Source: an uncultured Collinsella sp.
GTDB taxonomy: Bacteria > Actinomycetota > Coriobacteriia > Coriobacteriales > Coriobacteriaceae
DNA: 16,560 bases
Reading direction: 5' to 3'
Assembly (NCBI GenBank): GCA_902494465.1
Contig: CABUTH010000025.1
Span: 1 to 16,560 of the forward strand
The stretch's first letter is position 1. Each line of letters starts with the position of its first letter. Below the pieces are notes generated by a model. The model was not told where the DNA came from and ran no database searches. It worked only from the letters and a program-made list of their open reading frames with translations. The position numbers and the translations under genes were made by a program. This document shows, one piece after another, positions 6,031 to 14,182 of this stretch.

Positions 6031-6082
6031 CCCTGCAATACACCCGTATTGCAGGGCCTATGCTCAAGTTTGCCCCCTGCAA
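6031..6082 (+). promoter_or_regulatory. Hairpin with three CCCTGCAA half-sites upstream of hydN
   Basis: A perfect 11-bp stem, CCCTGCAATAC (6031-6041) with GTATTGCAGGG (6046-6056), has the loop ACCC. The half-site CCCTGCAA occurs a third time at 6075-6082, so the middle copy could pair with either flank. There is no T-run on the + strand, which argues against a terminator in the operon direction. It could be a regulator binding site or a switchable RNA hairpin. Confidence 0.5.
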
Positions 6083-6094
6083 CTGCGTATATTT

Positions 6095-6234
6095 AACCTG
6101 TATATCGTTGGAGGAATTCTATCGAAGTGCCTGTTTCGCCGCATACACTCGATACGCCGATGCCGGACCACGGGCGGTCCGGAGCAACGTCGACAGGTTC
6201 TCTCCGGCATGGGATTCAGGAGGGAGTGAACAAC
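6095..6234 (+). other. Structured leader region before hydN
   Basis: This 140-bp region shows several possible pairings: AACCTGT (6095-6101) with ACAGGTT (6193-6199), CCGGACC (6163-6169) with GGTCCGG (6176-6182), and alternatively ATGCCGGA (6160-6167) with TCCGGCAT (6203-6210). The last two cannot form together. It also has a Shine-Dalgarno-like GGAGGA (6110-6115) before an in-frame GTG at 6127. No known riboswitch was recognised. Confidence 0.45.
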
Positions 6235-6753
6235 ATGGGCAATAAACGAGTCGTAGCCGATTCCTCGCGCTGCATTGGGTGTCAAACCTGTATGGCGGCG
6301 TGCATCGAGGCGCACGACATTCCCGGCAACATCGCCGCGCCGCGCCTGCGCGTGACGCGTACGTACGAGATCTCCGCACCGGTGGCTTGCCATCACTGCG
6401 AGGATGCCCCGTGCGCCAAGGCCTGCCCCACGGGCGCCTTGTTCTTTGATCCAAAGAACCATCGTATCGGCGTCAACGAGGACAACTGCATCGGCTGCAA
6501 GAGCTGCGTCATGGCCTGCCCCTTTGGCGCCGTGAGCGTGGCGACCACGCAGGTCCCCGTCTTGATGGGCGACGTTCGCGTGGGTTCGCAGACTAAGAGC
6601 TTCGTGCTCAAGTGCGACCTGTGCGTGGACCGTCCCGGCGGTCCGGCGTGTGCCGAGGCGTGCCCGACCAAGGGCCTCACCCTGGTAGACGAGGAGCGCC
6701 TGGCAGAACTGACTGCCGAGCGTGCCCGCGCCACCATCGAAAACGAGGCGTAA
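6235..6753 (+). CDS. hydN: HydN-like 4Fe-4S electron-transfer protein
   Basis: A ferredoxin-like protein of 172 residues with four four-cysteine motifs for [4Fe-4S] clusters: Cys13/16/19/23, 52/55/60/64, 85/88/91/95 and 127/130/139/143. Length, order and the start VVADSSRCIGCQTC fit HydN (about 175 residues), which accompanies formate dehydrogenase H in enterobacteria and passes electrons from FdhF towards the hydrogenase. It is the first gene of the operon, 74 bp before fdhF. The chosen ATG at 6235 follows AGGAGGGAG (6219-6227 region) and leaves the usual family N-terminus. The frame is open upstream to a GTG at 6127 with its own GGAGGA, but the extra 36 residues do not resemble the family. 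HycB is the close alternative name. A second such protein, HyfA, follows fdhF. Confidence 0.9.
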   Translation: MGNKRVVADSSRCIGCQTCMAACIEAHDIPGNIAAPRLRVTRTYEISAPVACHHCEDAPCAKACPTGALFFDPKNHRIGVNEDNCIGCKSCVMACPFGAVSVATTQVPVLMGDVRVGSQTKSFVLKCDLCVDRPGGPACAEACPTKGLTLVDEERLAELTAERARATIENEA

Positions 6754-6827
6754 GCGTCGGGCGACAGGCCCAATGATTGTCAAATAAGTACCGAGTATTC
6801 GGTAGCAGAGAAAGGAAGGAGGGTGTC

Positions 6828-9050
6828 ATGGAGAAGCATAAAGTGATCTGCCCGTACTGCGGCGCCGGTTGCCAGTTTAACCTCTTGGTCCAAAACGGCC
6901 AGGTCGTGGGTACCGAACCGCTCAACGGCATCACCAATCAGGGCGAGCTGTGCCTTAAGGGCATGAGCGGCTACGACTTCATCAACGACACCAAGATCTT
7001 GACTCCTCGCGTACTGCACCCGATGATCCGCCGCACTAAGGGCGCGGATCTTGAGCGCGTAAGCTGGGACGAGGCACTGGATTTCACCGCATCTAAGATG
7101 CAGGCCATAATTGACGAATATGGTCCTAACGCTGTCATGACCACCGGCTCTTCGCGAGGCGGCGGCAATGAGGCGAACTACGTCATGCAGAAGTTTACGC
7201 GTGCGTGCATCGGCACCCACAGCGTAGACAACTGCGCCCGTACTTGACACGGCCCTACTGTCCTCGGTCTGATGGACACGGTTGGTTCAGGTTGCATGTC
7301 ATGCTCCATCCCCGGTATGGAGGATGCGGGCTGCATTTTCCTCTTCGGCTATAACCCTGCCGATTCGCACCCCATCGTCGCAAGGCGTATCGTGCGAGCC
7401 AAAGAAAAGGGTTGCAAGATCATCGTCGCCGACCCGCGCCATATCGAAACCGCGCGTATCGCCGATCTTTACCTTCCGATCAAGAACGGTTGCAACGTCG
7501 CGTTCCTCAACGCCTTTGCCAACTGTCTGGTCAACGATGGCCTCTACGACAAGGAATTCGTCGCCGAGCACACGAACGGCTTTGACGAGTGGTGGGAGAC
7601 CATCAAGAACTACACTCCCGAATCCGTACAGGACATCACGGGTGTCGAGCCCGCGTTGATTCACCAAGCTGCCGAGATGTACGCCACGGCGAAGCCCTCT
7701 GCCATCATTGGCTGGGGCATGGGCGTATGCCAGCAGAAGCAGAACCTGAAGACGGTGCACACCATCGCCTCCATCGCCTGCGTTGCCGGCCAGATCGGCA
7801 AACCCAATTCCGGTCTCGCGCCCGTGCGTGGCCAGAACAACGTCCAGGGCTCCTGCGATATGGGCATGCTGCCCAACCTGTACCCTGGCTACCAGAAAGT
7901 CACCGACCCGGCAGTGCGTGCCAAGTTTGCCAAGGCTTGGGGCGTGCCCGAGGAAAAGCTCCCGCTCGAGGAGGGCTACAAGCTCACCGATCTGGGCCAC
8001 CTGGTCGACGAGGGCAAGGTGCACTGCTTCTACAACTACGGCGAGGACCCGGTGCAGACCGAGCCCGATTCGGCCGGTATGCGCAAGACGCTCTCCGAGC
8101 TGGATCTGTTCATTTGCCAGGACATCTTTATGACGCAGACGACCATGCTCGCCGACGTCATCCTGCCCGCTACCTCTTGGGGCGAGCACGAGGGTGTCTT
8201 TACCGCATCCGACCGTAGCTTCCAGCACTTTGACGCGGCCGTTCCGCCCAAGGGCGAGTGCCGTCACGACTGGGAGATCTTCGCGGACCTGTCCACGCGC
8301 ATGGGCTACCCCATGCACTATGACAACACCGAGCAGATCTGGAACGAGTGCATTAGCCTGTGCCCCAACTTTGTGGGCGCGACCTACGAGAAGATGGCTC
8401 CCGAGGGCGGTTACGCCCAGTGGCCGGTCAAGAGCACCGATGTGAACGACCACGGTACGCCCGACATGTTCGCCGGTGGCAAGTTCACCACCAAGGACGG
8501 CCGCGCCAACCTGATCGCGCACGACTGGGAGGCGCCCTCCGAGCTTCCCGACGATGAGTACCCGCTCATCCTGTGCACCGTCCGCGAGGTCGGCCACTAC
8601 AGCTGCCGCTCGATGACCGGCAACTGCAAGACGCTGGCGCTGCTCGCCGACGAGCCCGGTTTTGTCCGCATGAATCCCGCGGACGCCCAGGCGCGCGGCA
8701 TCAAGAACGGCGACATCGTCTCGATTCACAGCCGCCGCGGCCAGGTATACAGCCGCGCCGACGTGAGCGACCGTATCAACAAGGGCACGGTCTATATGAC
8801 CTACCAGTGGTGGATCGGCAAGTGCAACGAGCTGACCATGCACAAGGTCGACCCGGTCTCGCATACGCCCGAGGATAAGTTCTCCGCCTGCCAGGTCGAC
8901 GCCATTGCCGACCAGGTTTGGGCAGAGGGCGAGGTCGAGCGTCAGTACACCGAGCTCAAGCAGGCTCTGGTCGACGCCGCCGCTCCCCAGGACGTTGAGC
9001 CTGGCGCCGCCAAGTTCGACGACGAGACGCACGTGAATCAAATCGTGTAG
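6828..9050 (+). CDS. fdhF: Formate dehydrogenase H, selenocysteine-containing (TGA read as Sec at codon 140)
   Basis: The catalytic subunit of formate hydrogenlyase oxidises formate to CO2 at a molybdopterin (or tungstopterin) bis-MGD centre in the cytoplasm. The 740-residue product spans an in-frame TGA at 7245-7247. The codons before and after read DNCART-U-HGPTVLGL, the family active site with Sec140 followed by the catalytic His141. The N-terminal [4Fe-4S] cysteines are Cys8, 11, 15 and 42, followed by LKG. Later motifs include FGYNPADSHPIVA, PVRGQNNVQGSCDMG, LPATSWGEHEGVFT, REVGHYSCRSMTGNC and MTYQWWIG, co-linear with E. coli FdhF as I remember it. Sec140 and the four cysteines fall at the same positions as in E. 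coli. The C-terminus is about 25 residues longer. The start at 6828 follows AGGAAGGAGGG. The preceding in-frame codons from 6777 are not family-like. Without Sec insertion the product would be a 139-residue fragment. Confidence 0.97.
7245..7278 (+). promoter_or_regulatory. Bacterial SECIS element in fdhF
   Basis: The hairpin lies directly downstream of the TGA codon. The lower stem TGTCC (7259-7263) pairs with GGACA (7274-7278). The upper stem TC (7264-7265) pairs with GA (7271-7272), with T7273 bulged. The loop is GGTCT (7266-7270). The GGTCT apical loop lies at the same distance from the TGA as in E. coli fdhF, where SelB binds it. The bulged T is on the 3' side here, whereas in E. coli it is on the 5' side. 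Confidence 0.88.
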
Positions 9051-9071
9051 TCCCGTTCTCGTTGGCTTTTT

Positions 9072-9114
9072 GGGCCGGGCGTCCCGTACGTTCGGGAGCC
9101 CGGCCCGTTATTTT
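9072..9114 (+). terminator. Strong hairpin between fdhF and hyfA, possible partial terminator
   Basis: GGGCCGGGC (9072-9080) pairs with GCCCGGCCC (9098-9106), and TCCCG (9082-9086) with CGGGA (9093-9097), giving a 14-bp stem with one bulged G and a 6-base loop. GTTATTTT follows. The interrupted T-run and the downstream hyf genes on the same strand suggest attenuation or mRNA processing rather than complete termination. Confidence 0.65.
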
Positions 9115-9128
9115 GAAAGGAAGTGGGG

Positions 9129-9746
9129 ATGAACCGCTTCATCGACATCAACCCGGAGAGGTGCATCGGCTGCGGAACATGCCAGTCCGCCTGTGCCGAC
9201 GCCCACCGGATGCAGGGTCTTCAGGATACGCCGCGCCTGGCGCTCGTGAAGACCGGCGGTATTTCGGCCGCCCTTGCCTGCCACCATTGCGAGGGTGCCC
9301 CCTGCGCCGAGGTTTGCCCGGTGAATGCCATCGAGCACGATGGCGATCGCATCCACGTCAAGGAGCAGGAGTGCATCGGGTGCAGGCTGTGCGCCATCGC
9401 GTGCCCCTTCGGAGCCATCCATCCCGATGGTACGTCTATCGCCGGTGTCGCAGGCATGTGCGACCCGACGCCTTCGTATCCTAAGTCCCTGAGCAGCCTG
9501 CTTACGTGGGCTCCCGGCCAGTACACCTGCGCTGTCAAGTGCGACCTGTGCGCATTCGATCCGGACGGCCCGCATTGTGTGGCGGCGTGCCCCACCAAGG
9601 CGCTGACCGTCATGGGTGGCGCGGCCGATCGCGAGCTCGACGAGGCCAAGCGCCTGCGCTCGATCGAAAACGGTCCGGTCGTCGACGTTACCGCTGTGGC
9701 CCAGGGCCTCTCCGAGAAAGCAGAAGGGAGCGTAAACAATGGATAG
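9129..9746 (+). CDS. hyfA: Hydrogenase-4 iron-sulfur subunit HyfA
   Basis: A 205-residue polyferredoxin with four [4Fe-4S] motifs: Cys12/15/18/22, 51/54/59/63, 82/85/88/92 and 138/141/150/154. It starts MNRFIDINPERCIGCGTC, then GLQDTPRLALVKTGGISA, and carries the longer insertion before the last motif (LLTWAPGQYTCAVKCDLC) that marks HyfA rather than HydN. E. coli HyfA is also about 205 residues. It should carry electrons from FdhF/HydN into the membrane-bound hydrogenase on the cytoplasmic face. AGGAAG five bases upstream supports the ATG at 9129 over an in-frame GTG at 9123. The last 8 bp overlap the start of hyfB, so translation is probably coupled. Confidence 0.93.
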   Translation: MNRFIDINPERCIGCGTCQSACADAHRMQGLQDTPRLALVKTGGISAALACHHCEGAPCAEVCPVNAIEHDGDRIHVKEQECIGCRLCAIACPFGAIHPDGTSIAGVAGMCDPTPSYPKSLSSLLTWAPGQYTCAVKCDLCAFDPDGPHCVAACPTKALTVMGGAADRELDEAKRLRSIENGPVVDVTAVAQGLSEKAEGSVNNG

Positions 9747-11757
9747 CATGACGCTGTTTATCGCATCGCTTGCCGTCTCGTGCATCGGTGCGCTCGCCTC
9801 GGTTCTGCTGATCAAGGCCGATAACGCCGCCAAGACCGCCGGCTGCCTTATCGGCGCCGTCGCCGCGGTGCTTTCGTTTGTGGCCGGTATCCAGGCTGTG
9901 CTGGGCGATGTCACGTCGGTCGACACCATCGTGTTCTTCCCGTTTGCCCATTTCCAGCTGCTGCTCAACCAGCTGTCCGGCCTGTTCGTGGCGCTCATCT
10001 CGGTGCTCGCGTTTGCCGGTTCGACCTACGGTCTCAACTACTTTGATGAGTACCCGGGCAAAAAGGGCCGCGCCGGCTTCTTCTTTAACACCTTCGTGGC
10101 GTCCATGATGCTCGTCATTACTGCCGACAACGTGTTTTGGTTCCTGGTCGCCTTCGAACTCATGTCGCTGACCTCGTACTTCCTGGTCGTGATCGAGGAG
10201 AACGAGAACTCCATCCATGGCGGTTGGCTCTACTTTGTGATCGCGCACGTGGGCTTTGTGCTCATCATGGCGAGCTTCCTCACCATGACCAACTTCGCCG
10301 GCGGCTCGTTTGCCTTTGCGGATTTCCGCGCTACGCAGTTTAGCCCCGCGGTCGCATCCGTGTGCTTCGTGCTCGCCTTCTTTGGCTTTGGCGCCAAGGC
10401 CGGTATCATCCCGCTGCACGGCTGGCTGCCCAAGGCATATCCCGAGGCGCCGTCCAACGTGTCGGCCCTCATGTCCGGCGGCATGATCAAGATCGGTATC
10501 TTCGGCATCCTCAAAGTGGGCCTCGACCTGCTCTCCGCCTCTGGCGTTCAGGTCTGGTGGGGTCTTATGGTCATGGTCTTCGGTGCGATCTCGTCGGTCC
10601 TCGGCGTGGCCTTCGCCCTGCAGGAGCATGACATCAAGCGCCTGCTGGCCTATCACTCCGTCGAGAACATCGGCATCATTCTGCTCGGCGTCGGCGCCTC
10701 CATGGCCGCTATGGCGCTCAACTCGGTCGGCATCGCCGTCCTGGCTCTGATGGCCGCCCTCTATCACACGTTTAACCACGCGATGTTTAAGGGCGAGCTG
10801 TTCTTGGGCGCCGGTGCGCTGCTGTACTCCACGGGTACGCGCAATATGGAGAAGATGGGCGGCCTGTTCCGTCGTATGCCGGCTACGGCCATCTGCTTCC
10901 TCGTCGGCGCGCTTGCCATCTCGGCCATCCCGCCCTTCAACGGCTTTGTGTCCGAGTGGTTTACCTACCAGTCGTTGTTTAACGCCGCCATGCAGGGCGA
11001 CAAGGCCGTCATGATCGTGGCCGTGTTCGCTGCCGTCGCGCTTGCCATTACCGGTGCGCTGGCTGTCACGTGCTTCGTCAAGGCCTATGGCGTCTCCTTT
11101 GCCTCCGCGCCCCGCTCCGAGGCCGCGGCCAATGCCAAGGAGGTTCCCGCCCCCATGGTGTTTGCGCAGGGCCTGCTCGCGGCCATCTGCGTCTTGCTGG
11201 GCATTGGCGCTCCCGTGATCGCGCCCGTGCTGGTCGATGTCGCCGCGTCCGTGCTGCATCCGTACGGTGGCGTGTTTGCCGCCGAGGGCATGGAGCTCAT
11301 GAACCAGTACTCCGGCGCTGCCACTTCCACGCCCGCGATCGCTATTGCGCTCGTGGTGCTCGTCGGCCTTGCCTGCGGTTATCGCAAGCTCAAGACCGTC
11401 GGCAAGGTGCAGAAGTCCCAGCCGTGGGCATGCGGCTATGCTCCCAACGAGCATATGCCCGTCGTGGCCACGACCTTTGCCTCCGAGGTGTCCTGGTTTA
11501 TGCAGCCGCTCTACACGCTGCGTGACCGCTGCACGGCCGTCTGCTGGTCCATTGCGCACTTCTTCCAGAAGCTTACCGGTGTGGCCGAGGCTGTGGAGCC
11601 CGTACCCGACAAGGTTCTCGTCGATGCCCCGCATAAGGGTGTCGAGAAGCTCGCCGACCTCGCGACTAAGCTTGAGGGCGGCAACTACAGCATCTATATC
11701 TGCTACATCGTCGCGGCACTCGTGGTGTTCCTCGTGCTCGCCGTGCAAATGGGTTAA
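9739..11757 (+). CDS. hyfB: Hydrogenase-4 membrane subunit HyfB (NuoL/MrpA-like antiporter fold)
   Basis: A 672-residue membrane protein, the same length as E. coli HyfB, with many hydrophobic helices. It belongs to the proton-translocating family of Complex I antiporter-like subunits (NuoL/M/N). Charged residues expected inside the membrane are visible: Glu140 in LVAFELMSLTSYF, Lys220 in FGFGAKAGIIPLHGWLPKAYPEAPS, and Lys251 in MSGGMIKIG. HNAMFKGELF-type sequence follows in the centre (HTFNHAMFKGELF). A long C-terminal region contains the PWACGYAPNEHMP motif seen in HyfB/HycC and a final membrane helix. It should form part of the membrane arm that may move protons when formate is converted to H2 and CO2. 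The start overlaps hyfA, with AGAAGGGAG upstream. The pumping role is inference from the family. Confidence 0.95.
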   Translation: MDSMTLFIASLAVSCIGALASVLLIKADNAAKTAGCLIGAVAAVLSFVAGIQAVLGDVTSVDTIVFFPFAHFQLLLNQLSGLFVALISVLAFAGSTYGLNYFDEYPGKKGRAGFFFNTFVASMMLVITADNVFWFLVAFELMSLTSYFLVVIEENENSIHGGWLYFVIAHVGFVLIMASFLTMTNFAGGSFAFADFRATQFSPAVASVCFVLAFFGFGAKAGIIPLHGWLPKAYPEAPSNVSALMSGGMIKIGIFGILKVGLDLLSASGVQVWWGLMVMVFGAISSVLGVAFALQEHDIKRLLAYHSVENIGIILLGVGASMAAMALNSVGIAVLALMAALYHTFNHAMFKGELFLGAGALLYSTGTRNMEKMGGLFRRMPATAICFLVGALAISAIPPFNGFVSEWFTYQSLFNAAMQGDKAVMIVAVFAAVALAITGALAVTCFVKAYGVSFASAPRSEAAANAKEVPAPMVFAQGLLAAICVLLGIGAPVIAPVLVDVAASVLHPYGGVFAAEGMELMNQYSGAATSTPAIAIALVVLVGLACGYRKLKTVGKVQKSQPWACGYAPNEHMPVVATTFASEVSWFMQPLYTLRDRCTAVCWSIAHFFQKLTGVAEAVEPVPDKVLVDAPHKGVEKLADLATKLEGGNYSIYICYIVAALVVFLVLAVQMG

Positions 11758-11769
11758 GGAGGGGAGAGC

Positions 11770-12696
11770 ATGAACAACATCGTACTTGCCGTTCTGCAGG
11801 GCGTGGTCGTCATGGCCGTCGCACCGTTCTTCTCCGGTCTCGGCCGCGTGATCCGCGCCAAGATGCACAACCGTCGCGGCCCCAGCATCATGCAGGACTA
11901 CCGCGACCTGGCCAAGCTCTTTGCGCGCCCCGAGTCCCAGAGCGAGGATGCGAGCTTTGCGCTGCGCATTATGCCGCCGCTGTTCTTCGCCGTCGCCTTT
12001 ATGCTCGCGATGGGTCTGCCGCTCTTTACGGCACAAAGCCCCATCCCGGTCTTTGGTGACGCCATCACCATCATGTACAGCCTAGCGCTCGCCCGCTTCT
12101 TCTTCGCCCTCTGCGGTGTGGATTCGTCCAACGCCTACGCCGGTATCGGCGGCGTCCGCGAGCTGCTCATGAGCGTGCTCATCGAGCCGTCCATGCTGCT
12201 GGCGCTGTTTGCCGCCGCCCTGGTGTGCGGCTCCACCGACATCGCCACCATGGGTCAGCACATCATGACGGGCGCCATCGACGCGCCGGTCGCCGTGATC
12301 CTCGCCGGCATCGCCTTTGCGATCGCCTGCTACATGGAACTCGGCAAGCTGCCGTTTGATCAGGCCGAGGCCGAGCAAGAGCTTCAGGAAGGTCCGCTCG
12401 CCGAGCTTTCCGGCCCATCGCTCGCCATGGCCAAGCTCGCCATGTCCATGAAACAGGTCCTGGTCGTCGCTTGGTTCTGCGCGATCTTCATCCCTTGGGG
12501 CGAGCCCGCGACCGTGGGCGCTGCCGCCGTTCTGGGTGCAGTCATCTTCCTGGTGAAGTGCCTGATCGACTTTGTCGTATGCGGCGTGATCGAGAACTCC
12601 TGCTCGCGCTCGCGTTTTAAGGTACTCGGTAATCAGACTTGGGCTGTCGTTGGCATCGCCGTTCTGGCGTTTGTCTTCGTGGTCGTCGGCGTGTAG
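11770..12696 (+). CDS. hyfC: Hydrogenase-4 membrane subunit HyfC (NuoH-like)
   Basis: A 308-residue membrane protein of the NuoH/HycD/HyfC family, which connects the soluble hydrogenase arm to the membrane arm. Conserved cytoplasmic loops are present: RRGPSIMQDYRDLAKLF at residues 35-51, LARFFFALCGVDSSNAYAGIGGVREL around 107-132, and LPFDQAEAEQELQEGP at 194-209, with the acidic cluster characteristic of this subunit. AAGGAGGGGAG lies just before the ATG, 12 bp after hyfB. Length and motif order are normal. HycD is the FHL-1 equivalent. The HyfB-C-D-E-F order here decides for Hyf. Confidence 0.95.
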   Translation: MNNIVLAVLQGVVVMAVAPFFSGLGRVIRAKMHNRRGPSIMQDYRDLAKLFARPESQSEDASFALRIMPPLFFAVAFMLAMGLPLFTAQSPIPVFGDAITIMYSLALARFFFALCGVDSSNAYAGIGGVRELLMSVLIEPSMLLALFAAALVCGSTDIATMGQHIMTGAIDAPVAVILAGIAFAIACYMELGKLPFDQAEAEQELQEGPLAELSGPSLAMAKLAMSMKQVLVVAWFCAIFIPWGEPATVGAAAVLGAVIFLVKCLIDFVVCGVIENSCSRSRFKVLGNQTWAVVGIAVLAFVFVVVGV

Positions 12697-12711
12697 GAGA
12701 AGGGAGAAACA

Positions 12712-14169
12712 ATGTCATTTGCAGTCAGTCTGTCCCTTCTCGGCTTGGTCGCTATCGCGGCCCCGATGGTGGCCTCGGTGCTCGTCGCCCTGTTCCCCCG
12801 TCCGTACGCCAAGTGGTTCAGCGTTTTGGGTGCCGCCGTCTCGACGGTCTGCACCATCGCCCTCGCCGCGAATTTCGCTGGCGCCGGCATGCCCGACACG
12901 CAGGTCCCCCTGATCTCGTTTGGGCAGACCCTCGTCATGGGATTCACCTTTGATCGCATGAGCACGCTGCTCGCGCCCGCCTTTGTGGGTATCGGCCTGC
13001 TCGTCGTGATCTACTCGATTCCCTATATGAGCGAGAATAACCGTGAGCATCCCGACGCGCCGCGTCGTCGCTTCTACGCGTACCTCTCGACCTTCATCGG
13101 CGCCATGGCCGGCCTTGTGTACAGCTCGACCCTTTTGGGCCAGCTCGTGTTCTTTGAGATCACGGGTGCGTGCTCTTGGGGCCTCATTAGCTACTACATG
13201 TCGCCTACGGCCAAGAAGGCCGGCATGAAGGCCCTGATCATCACGCATATCGGTGCGCTCGGCCTGTATCTGGGCGCCGCTATCGTGTTTGCCCACACCG
13301 GCACCTTCGCCATTACCGCGATTGCCGGCCTCGACGCCAAGCTCAAGGCTATCGTCCTTTTGCTCGTGCTGTTTGCGGCCTGGGCCAAGTCCGCACAGGT
13401 TCCCATGTACATGTGGCTGCCTTCGGCTATGGAGGCGCCGACGCCTGTTTCGGCCTACCTGCATGGTGCCTCGATGGTCAAGGTCGGCGTGTGCGTGTTC
13501 GCGCGTGCACTCGTCTCTGCCGGCGAGATTCCCGAGATTGTGGGCTGGGTCGCCATTATCGACGCCATGGTCACCATGCTCTTTGGTTTCCTCATGTACC
13601 TGCCGCAAAAGGATATGAAGCGTCTGCTGGCCTTCTCCACGATCGCCCAGCTCTCCAATGTGTTCTTTGGTCTGGGCCTTTCGGTCTTTGGCAGCCAGCT
13701 GGCCTTTGATGGCGCCGTGTGCCACATCTTTAACCACGCTTTCGCCAAGACGCTGTTCTTCCTGATCGCCGGTTCGTTCTCCTTTACGCTCGGCACGCGT
13801 ATGCTGCCCAAGCTTCGCGGCATCGTAAAGAAGTACCCGATCTCGGGCGTGGGCTTTGGTGTCGCGGCGCTCGCCATTGCCGGCGTGCCGCCCATGAACA
13901 CGTTCTTCTCGAAGTTCCAGATCATCGCCGGCGGCTTTTCTGTGGGTGCCGGCAACGTGGCGATCCTGGTGCTCGTGTGCATCATGGTCGCCGAGACCGT
14001 CGCCACCTTTGCCTGGTTCCTCAAGTGGATGGGCTATTGCCTGCCCGGCGAGCCGAGCGAAGAGGTCGCTGCGGGTGCCCCGCTTCCCCGCGCGATGGCG
14101 TTCGTGTTCATCGTGCTCATCATCATGGTCATCGTCAGCGGCCCGCTTTCGGCCAGCTGGATCGGTTAG
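12712..14169 (+). CDS. hyfD: Hydrogenase-4 membrane subunit HyfD (NuoM/NuoN-like)
   Basis: A 485-residue antiporter-like subunit with about 14 predicted membrane helices. Key charged residues of this family are visible: Glu149 in LVFFEITGACSWGLISYY, Lys226 in WAKSAQVPMYMWLPSAMEAPTPVSAYLHGASMVKVG, and Lys257 in the same block. Later FLMYLPQKDMKRLLAFSTIAQ and IFNHAFAKTLFFL match the family. HyfD is absent from the smaller FHL-1 (Hyc) complex, so it is one of the genes that identify this as an FHL-2 type. A GAGAAGGGAG ribosome site precedes the ATG, 15 bp after hyfC. Confidence 0.95.
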   Translation: MSFAVSLSLLGLVAIAAPMVASVLVALFPRPYAKWFSVLGAAVSTVCTIALAANFAGAGMPDTQVPLISFGQTLVMGFTFDRMSTLLAPAFVGIGLLVVIYSIPYMSENNREHPDAPRRRFYAYLSTFIGAMAGLVYSSTLLGQLVFFEITGACSWGLISYYMSPTAKKAGMKALIITHIGALGLYLGAAIVFAHTGTFAITAIAGLDAKLKAIVLLLVLFAAWAKSAQVPMYMWLPSAMEAPTPVSAYLHGASMVKVGVCVFARALVSAGEIPEIVGWVAIIDAMVTMLFGFLMYLPQKDMKRLLAFSTIAQLSNVFFGLGLSVFGSQLAFDGAVCHIFNHAFAKTLFFLIAGSFSFTLGTRMLPKLRGIVKKYPISGVGFGVAALAIAGVPPMNTFFSKFQIIAGGFSVGAGNVAILVLVCIMVAETVATFAWFLKWMGYCLPGEPSEEVAAGAPLPRAMAFVFIVLIIMVIVSGPLSASWIG

Positions 14170-14182
14170 GAGGTAGAACGAC

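Noticed and set aside
5806..6234. Sigma-54/FhlA control site upstream of hydN
   Set aside because: No TGGCAC...TTGC pair at the right spacing was seen by eye.
6095..6234. Molybdenum cofactor riboswitch
   Set aside because: The position would be logical, but the conserved Moco RNA sequence blocks could not be recognised. Only generic hairpins are visible.
6777..7247. fdhF as two genes, one ending at 7247 and a second starting at 7272
   Set aside because: The frame continues through the TGA with matching family sequence on both sides and a SECIS hairpin, so this is one selenoprotein gene and not a pseudogene or frameshift.
9688..12036. A 782-codon open frame on the minus strand opposite hyfB and hyfC, and similar long minus-strand frames opposite fdhF, hyfD, hyfF and brnQ
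   Set aside because: These are by-products of G/C third-position bias in real + strand genes. Their products are His-, Arg- and Gly-rich with no family resemblance, and the opposite strand encodes clear, full-length proteins.
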